DNA from: Sipunculus nudus
Lineage: Eukaryota > Annelida > Sipuncula > Golfingiida > Sipunculidae
NCBI GenBank assembly: GCA_026874595.1
Contig: CM049311.1
Coordinates: forward strand, 12,305,676-12,369,675
DNA length: 64,000 nucleotides
Direction of reading: 5' to 3'
Each line of letters starts with the position of its first letter. The stretch's first letter is position 1. The notes beneath the pieces were generated by a model, which searched no databases, had not been told where the DNA came from, and was given only the letters and a program-made list of their open reading frames with translations. The translations under genes and the position numbers were made by a program. Shown piece after piece: positions 61,601 through 64,000 of this stretch.

Positions 61601-63309
61601 TTCATTCTCTCTCGTCAGCTGGGTTGATCTTTCTCTTTAATGTCATTCTTGGTCAGTTATTCTCAGCTGTAAATATGCTTAGTAAGCCCCCCACCCTAGA
61701 AAAAAATAAATAAAAGATATGGTTCTCAGGCACCGCTCCAGTCAATTTTAACCCCCTCATCAAACATTTTCATTTTGATTTTCATCTTTCAAGACGATAA
61801 ATAGTACAATTTTGATGTCTTCCTTCGTTATGTAGTGTTTTTACCAGTTCAGAAAAAAAATTTGTTATTATCATATGACATTTTTATCGAAACATAAAAA
61901 AAGGTAATAAAAAACTCGCCCGTCCGCGCTGATTTGTGAAAAAAGCATAAGAACCATACCTTTTTTTGGCCTCATTAATCACCATTCCGCCTGTGGTGGT
62001 CTCTACTAAAAACGAATTTCCATTAAGGCATTGTGGGACTATTGGGACTACTTTTAGCTGTCATACTTTAAAATAAAAAAATGTGTTACATTTCTAGAAA
62101 ATACATTAGATTTATAAATGTATACATGTGACTTGTGCATCCTTACACAATATACCTTATAGCGGGAAGTCCTTGCCACAAAAACACCAATACATGTTTA
62201 TGTGATTTGCTTTCAGTGCCTTGAGACAATCCTTAACTTAAAGGTTGAACGGACTACAGTACCCTTTATACGATATTTATACCAAAGCCGCTTGTGTGTT
62301 TTAAAGCCCCGTTGCATTGTGGGGTCTAGATTTCAATGCCGACAAACCCTAAACAGTATAGAGTGTTTAGTCTTTCGAATCCGATTCTATTCAGTGTGAA
62401 TAATTAAAATCAGTGTTCTAGCAATACATGTAAACTTATAAAATATTCTAGAATAAATGTCTGTACATATGTTAATCATAGACGTTTAAAATTTGAATTA
62501 ATTAGAAAATCGGTTCAGCTAATGCGTTCCTCTGCTTGTAATCACCCAACAAGCATATGGGCGCGTTTTAATAATATTTAATGTTTATAGGCAGCCATGT
62601 TTACGTGCATGTTCAAGTACAGTGTCTGGTTAGTGTTTTCCTTATGTTTACAATAATAGATAAGTAGTGTTAAAATAATATTGACCTAATACAGTGTATA
62701 TTCTAGACGTAAGGCTAAAAGAAAGGACAAGTTTTAACCATATAAAATGTGCCATCGTTGACTTATTATTTTCACAGTATTTTTTTTTACATTTTCTATT
62801 CACAGCTTATTCGCAAAAGACACCTTATGGATCCAGACGGTGGTCAGTTAGACAGGACTCCAGTGTTGTCTGAGGAAAACCAACCGCAAAATGACGTGGA
62901 ACTACAAATATTAGAGAGAAACCAACCACAAAATGACGTAGAAGTACACCTATTTGAGAGAAATCAACAACAAAGTGATGTAGAAGTACAGCGGTTAGAG
63001 GAACCAAGGCTAGAGACTAACTCTGTGCCCATACTGCTTGAGCGCAACGTTCGGTCTTCTGCTGACAGCTCAGTGAATGCGCTCCAAGATGGCGGGAAAT
63101 ACATTGCCAGAAAACCGGAAGAACTAAGTGGAAGCGAAAACAAAGCGTTTATACAGGAAGACGACCAACGTGAAGATAAATACAGTGACGTCGGCACAGA
63201 GCTACGGTTACGCTGGGGAGTATATTGTCATGTGGAAGACAGGGGGAGTGATATTCGCCTCGCCGGTGGTCATGTGATTAAAATCACAACACACGCGGAG
63301 GAAATGTGA
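33063..63309 (+). CDS. Adhesion G-protein-coupled receptor: mucin-EGF-Ig-Ig-HormR-GAIN-7TM (26 exons)
   Basis: Exons (all GT..AG): 33063-33114, 40109-42208, 44042-44143, 45656-45904, 46409-46642, 47251-47412, 47656-47757, 48171-48277, 48567-48773, 49299-49367, 49886-49997, 50293-50421, 50551-50626, 51489-51615, 52761-52816, 53209-53323, 53880-53974, 54270-54372, 54858-55014, 55333-55402, 56179-56245, 56614-56693, 58706-58841, 59468-59509, 61430-61504, 62806-63309. They sum to 5,328 nt (1,775 residues) with every phase matching. Order: signal peptide, mucin stalk (about 18-717), EGF (718-751), two Ig, HormR (about 967-1036), GAIN/GPS (to about 1333), seven helices (about 1334-1600), tail. It is a plasma-membrane receptor, presumably self-cleaved at the GPS and signalling through G proteins. 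Exon 1 is linked only by phase and proximity. I know no vertebrate class with this domain order, so no symbol is given. Confidence 0.88.
34094..34888 (+). mobile_element. Solo LTR, copy 2
   Basis: A 795-bp copy of the element at 9108-9873, in the opposite orientation. It begins TGTTACAGG and ends GGTTCCGTAACA. TATAAA lies at 34358-34363 and AATAAA at 34724-34729. The flanking 4-mers are CCTG and CCTT, a target duplication with one mismatch, suggesting an older insertion or a later mutation. It lies in intron 1 of the receptor gene in sense orientation, so it could supply a promoter or poly(A) site there. Confidence 0.75.
34967..35195. repeat. (GACAATTACCCC)n minisatellite, left arm of a fold-back
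   Basis: Degenerate units of roughly 14-22 bp around ACAATTACCCC or ACAATTACTCC, including two long C-runs. The reverse-complement motif forms a second array at 35715-35890, so the two arms can pair across about 520 bp. Confidence 0.75.
35655..35699. repeat. (AT)n microsatellite
   Basis: About 45 bp of AT between the two minisatellite arms. Confidence 0.9.
35715..35890. repeat. (GGGGTAATTGTC)n minisatellite, right arm of a fold-back
   Basis: Units such as GGGGTAAACTGTC, GGGGATAATTGTC and GGGGGTAATTGTCC are the reverse complement of the motif at 34967-35195. With that arm they form a large interrupted palindrome in intron 1 of the receptor. Confidence 0.75.
35891..38430. other. Intron 1 DNA with minor repeats
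   Basis: No exon supported. About 36150-36300 holds a loose repeat of GGTCATGTT/GTGGTC type, 36479-36498 is a G-run, and 37310-37375 holds (AT)n plus five TTTATGTATA-like units. Frames here are short and unrecognised. Confidence 0.5.
38640..38740. repeat. Dispersed repeat end with (ACAC)n, copy 2
   Basis: GTTCATGATTGCGTGGGTTATG..TGTGAAC, then a CA-rich tract, then GAGCGGGAAGGGACGCG and CCTGGAGGAGGCAA. It matches the copy at 45005-45093. Similarity extends upstream to about 38500 (CATTGGTCCATTCCCGAGATGCC). Confidence 0.6.
38741..38797. repeat. (AT)n microsatellite
   Basis: About 57 bp of AT at the end of the dispersed repeat. Confidence 0.9.
39103..39333. repeat. Two (AT)n arrays flanking a short inverted duplication
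   Basis: AT arrays lie at 39103-39161 and 39284-39333. Between them GTATACACAGAAAAGTC is followed by two inverted copies of the same string (ACTTTTCTGTGTAT), giving a local palindrome with GACTTTTCTGTGTATACC. Confidence 0.8.
39545..39825. repeat. (GAGTCC)n-like degenerate repeat
   Basis: Many spaced copies of GAGTCC, GAGTCCGAGTCC and CTCGAG-type hexamers, with a T-run near 39690. Low-complexity DNA in intron 1, ending about 280 bp before the mucin exon. Confidence 0.7.
40109..42208 (+). CDS. aGPCR exon 2: mucin-like stalk of 14-residue repeats
   Basis: One 2,100-nt exon, phase 1 at both ends. It encodes about 700 residues dominated by Thr, Pro, Ser and Asn. From 40522 to about 41941 it is a tandem array of roughly 34 units of 42 bp (consensus NTTYNTTTTPVPPV). 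The first 26 are tight and the last few degenerate. The Thr/Pro runs would carry dense O-glycans, and NTT or NTS adds N-glycosylation sequons in most units. It would hold the EGF and Ig domains away from the membrane. An alternative upstream acceptor at 40016 would give phase 2 and does not fit exon 1. Long open frames on both strands here are side effects of the repeat. Confidence 0.88.
42409..43915. repeat. TCGCACGAC-rich intronic repeat region with a nested TIR element
   Basis: Most of intron 2 is crowded with strings such as GTCGTGCG, TCGCACGAC, GACCATGCGAC and their complements, at a much higher CpG density than the neighbours. It looks like one or more palindromic DNA elements. The nested element at 43279-43612 interrupts it. 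GGGCCTAGTCAAACGAGG at 43038 resembles an element end, but its partner was not found. Confidence 0.45.
43279..43612. mobile_element. Nested element with inverted ends (GCRTGTCCACTT)
   Basis: Left end GCATGTCCACTTATGCGG and right end CCGTACAAGTGGACACGC are inverted repeats with few mismatches. The subterminal parts are stacked GGATACGGATGCGGATGCGG on one side and CCGCATACGTATCCGCATCG on the other. It is 334 bp, with no coding capacity. No clear target duplication was seen. It fits a MITE. Confidence 0.6.
44042..44143 (+). CDS. aGPCR exon 3: EGF-like domain
   Basis: A phase 1-1 exon encoding DPCINITCLNGGICLPS, then ATCQCAPGYTGFRCETG: six cysteines with the GG and GYTG spacing of a class EGF domain. 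There is no calcium-binding N-terminal Asp-x-Asp/Glu pattern. Confidence 0.92.
44171..44444. mobile_element. MITE-like element with TAACGCYACRTCT ends
   Basis: The left end (GTACATACTAACGCCACGTCT) and the reverse complement of the right end (GTACATATAACGCTACATCT) agree over about 20 positions with one gap. The interior has further ACGCAG/CTGCGT inverted strings and no frame. It lies 28 bp after the EGF exon. Confidence 0.5.
44820..45093. repeat. Dispersed repeat with (CA)n, copy 3
   Basis: CATTGACCCAATTCCGAAATGCC, GTTCATGATTGCATTGG, (AC)n at 45038-45057, GAACGGGAATG and CTTGGCGGAGGCAA follow the same order as the copy at 38500-38740. Confidence 0.6.
45656..45904 (+). CDS. aGPCR exon 4: first Ig domain, N-terminal part
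   Basis: Acceptor CTGAAAG|AC in phase 1. It encodes LKPIVVNRTRPWSLEGG, the first Ig cysteine in GFLCGF, the core Trp in YSWYHNG, and THLHWRDTG, which together with exon 5 (GIISCHAVS) makes the D-T-G-x-x-x-C Ig motif. TDQTCSLLNI adds an extra cysteine. Confidence 0.85.
46409..46642 (+). CDS. aGPCR exon 5: end of Ig 1 and start of Ig 2
   Basis: Phase 1-1. It begins GIISCHAVS (second cysteine of Ig 1), passes WSFNNLTVITKP, then starts Ig 2 with VSVSPMTVTLDTGQGVQILC and the core Trp in ITITWLRDRG. The sequons NLT and NIT are present. Confidence 0.9.
46985..47185. repeat. Dispersed repeat, copy A
   Basis: CCACAAAAACACC, GCATTGTGGTGTC, AAACCATAAACAG and related strings recur in the same order at 62155-62395. 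The class is unknown and no TIRs were found. Confidence 0.45.
47251..47412 (+). CDS. aGPCR exon 6: end of Ig 2
   Basis: Phase 1-1, with VIRQTLEVEEVERSAVYSC followed by VASNFAG, the classic C-terminal Ig strand with its second cysteine. It ends IPKPPPAG, a linker. Confidence 0.92.
47656..47757 (+). CDS. aGPCR exon 7: HormR domain, first half
   Basis: Acceptor AACTAG|AA in phase 1. It encodes TTCDAEEFDGIMWPRTLQG and then AKSTCPTNQTG. The C..W..T..G....CP pattern is the family B hormone-receptor domain (HormR). The TAG|AAAAG acceptor is preferred because the next AG gives an early stop. Confidence 0.88.
48171..48277 (+). CDS. aGPCR exon 8: HormR domain, second half
   Basis: Phase 1 to 0. STRYCRAVQNQDARWDQPLY and then TDC complete the HormR core (C...W..P...C). 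SEEFQEALDE leads into the GAIN helices. Confidence 0.9.
48567..51615 (+). CDS. aGPCR exons 9-14: GAIN domain
   Basis: Exons 48567-48773 and 49299-49367 encode the helical GAIN-A part, with helices such as NQAIQ after ASTLLSERNKEAW, a typical GAIN motif. Exons 49886-49997, 50293-50421 and 50551-50626 carry the connecting helices and first strands (VIDTAQLYGEMY, IIFPFPEH, HTVFPTDW). Exon 51489-51615 gives the paired strands RVMSVSFAEQN...EQLYFYFHLTTEQ, equivalent to VISASI...PVIFTVAHL in latrophilins. The next exon follows in phase. This fold positions the GPS for self-cleavage. The region just after 48773 might hold another small exon (about 48923-48970), but phases agree without it. Confidence 0.82.
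49000..49258. repeat. Two (AT)n arrays in a GAIN intron
   Basis: AT arrays at about 49000-49051 and 49193-49258. The second ends only 40 bp before an exon. Confidence 0.9.
52761..53323 (+). CDS. aGPCR exons 15-16: GPS motif and tethered agonist
   Basis: Exons 52761-52816 and 53209-53323 (phase 0, 2, 0). Motifs: CGFWNVSFNN, GAWSDYGC, then LNCSCNHTTNFAVLIS. All four GPS cysteines and both Trp are present. The cleavage triad is H-T|T (usually H-L|T or H-L|S), with the scissile bond between bases 53284 and 53285. The new N-terminus TNFAVLISP matches the tethered agonist segment of the family. Confidence 0.92.
53880..59509 (+). CDS. aGPCR exons 17-24: seven-transmembrane domain
   Basis: TM1 53880-53974 (NLVSIIGLSLSVIGLGLTI), TM2 54270-54372 (HRAALLLNLCVPLFGANILF), TM3 54858-55014 (GCQIIAVFLHYLFLLSF, then SMLAEGVYLYFSV), TM4 55333-55402, ECL2-TM5 56179-56245 (HCWLSFESGAMLGFLIP), end of TM5/ICL3 56614-56693, TM6-7 58706-58841 (LGVTWSFGLLSF, FQWIFSITNSLQ), end of TM7 59468-59509 (GVFIFVFHCIISPK). 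The family's TM3 cysteine, ECL2 CWLS, TM6 LGxTWxFG and TM7 NSLQG are all kept. The TM3 WML is SML here. A cleaved, membrane-spanning signalling half is predicted. Confidence 0.93.
54800..54849. repeat. (AT)n microsatellite at a splice acceptor
   Basis: An AT array ending 8 bp before the acceptor of the TM3 exon (TTTCGACAG). Its length could affect the branch-point to acceptor distance. Confidence 0.9.
55674..56012. repeat. Minisatellite GTATGTTGGACACTAGTGAACGTAGTAC-like
   Basis: Units of about 30-37 bp built on TTGGACACT..TGAACGTAGTACGTA. There are two blocks (about 55674-55865 and 55920-56012), each ending in GTCAGAGGGAT, so the block itself was also duplicated. It lies in the intron between TM4 and TM5. 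Confidence 0.75.
57340..58385. repeat. Four tandem copies of a 278-bp unit with (TC)n
   Basis: Copies start near 57340, 57610, 57888 and 58166. Each holds GTAATTTCCTCTCTCTCAC, TTATCTTGTCACTCTGTCCC, CTGGATGTTGGATTTCTC, a C-run and a (TC)n tract. Copies 2 and 3 are nearly identical (the same 80-residue frame appears at 57651 and 57929), so amplification is recent. A further (TC)n tract lies at 58569-58620. It is in the intron before the TM6-7 exon. Confidence 0.9.
59580..60900. repeat. Diverged ~140-bp tandem satellite with AGGTCANNNTGACCT cores
   Basis: At least nine units spaced about 124-150 bp share GAAATTAGGTCACNGTGACCT, ATATTCTGTGAGCTA and TAGAATCTTCTAA. The unit contains an inverted repeat of AGGTCA half-sites spaced by three bases, perfect at 59692-59706 and with one or more changes in the other copies. 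It lies in the intron between TM7 and the first tail exon. Confidence 0.8.
61430..61504 (+). CDS. aGPCR exon 25: start of the cytoplasmic tail
   Basis: Phase 0-0, 75 nt. It encodes VREAFRRKAYSFTGSTKDKY and then LSSSN. The basic VREAFRRK follows TM7 as in other family members and is the expected helix 8 and membrane-proximal region. Confidence 0.92.
62155..62395. repeat. Dispersed repeat, copy B
   Basis: GCCACAAAAACACC, TGCATTGTGGGGTC and AAACCCTAAACAG match 46985-47185 in order and spacing. It lies in the last intron of the receptor. Confidence 0.45.
62806..63309 (+). CDS. aGPCR exon 26: cytoplasmic tail with three 14-residue repeats
   Basis: Acceptor TTCTATTCACAG in phase 0, 167 codons and TGA. 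It opens LIRKRHLMDPDGG. Three tandem 42-bp units follow at 62878-63003: NQPQNDVELQILER, NQPQNDVEVHLFER and NQQQSDVEVQRLEE. The rest is acidic and polar, with no known domain, and ends HVIKITTHAEEM without a PDZ-binding C-terminus. No canonical AATAAA was seen in the following 690 bases, so the 3'UTR may extend beyond the window. Confidence 0.85.
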   Translation, partial: LIRKRHLMDPDGGQLDRTPVLSEENQPQNDVELQILERNQPQNDVEVHLFERNQQQSDVEVQRLEEPRLETNSVPILLERNVRSSADSSVNALQDGGKYIARKPEELSGSENKAFIQEDDQREDKYSDVGTELRLRWGVYCHVEDRGSDIRLAGGHVIKITTHAEEM

Positions 63310-64000
63310 CTAATTTTATTGTATCTTTCGTGACTCCAAAAAGCTGGATAAATATAAATTATTTTCAACCAATATTACTGTATTCTCTGCAGACAAAGTG
63401 AGATATTTTACTACATATATCAATGGCTGTGACCTTAATGGTTCAATTAATAATTGTATATTTATAAAGCCTTCTAATAATGTCATATGAAAATCAATAC
63501 ACATACCATTTTATGTTGTGGAAGTTGTCATGAGAAACAGCAGTGATTTTGTGACATATAGTGTCCGTTCATGTATACTAACGTGTTGTCCGTTCATAAT
63601 TAACATTTATCGCCAATTCATGTTACCTCTAGGTATCCATGTCATATATTGTTCATTCATTTCATGTATTGTCGATATAATGTATTTCCATTTCATGTCA
63701 CATATTCCATTGATTTCATATATTATCTGTTCATCAAAGTTCTGCCGCTACAATGTCTAATCGTATTTTCATGTTCATAATTTATATTCGAGACAAGAAA
63801 AAAATAACACTGCAGATGCCTCATGGTTTTATTTACACTTTTACGCCATATTGTGTACTGGGACAAGGCTTGACGATGAAAATATTTAAAATCCTTTCTA
63901 ACCCCTATATTTTGTGGTATGATATATTCATTTAGAGATACAAACAAATTGTTTTGGTTCAAGTGTCTTTTTTACTACTGAGACTTTTCAGCACTGCAAG
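63310..64000 (+). other. 3'UTR or downstream flank of the receptor
   Basis: AT-rich DNA with repeated short strings (TTCATGT, CATATTG). No new exon or poly(A) signal could be supported. Confidence 0.4.

Overview
The window reads as nuclear DNA of an invertebrate animal. A bivalve or related mollusc is my best guess. The evidence is AT-rich sequence, genes cut by many short-exon GT..AG introns, dinucleotide arrays, tRNA-derived SINEs, LINE and LTR remnants, and gene families (C-type lectins, adhesion GPCRs) that molluscs have expanded. There are no operons, CRISPR arrays or rRNA genes. The species cannot be named from sequence alone.

Layout. 1-9.1 kb: AT-rich DNA without a convincing exon. 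9.1-13.3 kb: a solo LTR (minus), a GACA-rich ~155-bp tandem array and a 5'-truncated non-LTR retrotransposon fragment. 14.7-22.7 kb: two tandemly duplicated three-exon genes for small secreted C-type lectins. 23-26.3 kb: SINEs and small TIR elements. 28.2-32 kb: a dead L1/Tx1-like LINE on the minus strand whose ORF1 carries a zinc knuckle plus a NADAR (YbiA-like) domain. 33.0-63.3 kb: one large plus-strand gene for an adhesion G-protein-coupled receptor, with repeats in its introns (second solo LTR, fold-back minisatellite, MITEs, satellites).

The receptor is the main content. I reconstruct 26 exons totalling 5,328 nt (1,775 residues plus stop), and every splice phase agrees. In order they encode: a signal peptide; a ~700-residue Thr/Pro/Ser mucin-like exon built of 14-residue repeats; one EGF domain; two Ig domains; a HormR domain; a GAIN domain ending in a GPS with an H-T|T cleavage triad; seven transmembrane helices; and a cytoplasmic tail with three 14-residue repeats. 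It would be a surface receptor with a long glycosylated stalk, autoproteolysed at the GPS and activated by the tethered segment that starts TNFAVLI.

The two lectins share exon lengths, phases and intron sequence. Both lack the second CTLD disulfide pair and keep a QPD motif. They would act outside the cell as sugar or pattern-binding proteins. Nothing in the sequence links their function to the receptor.
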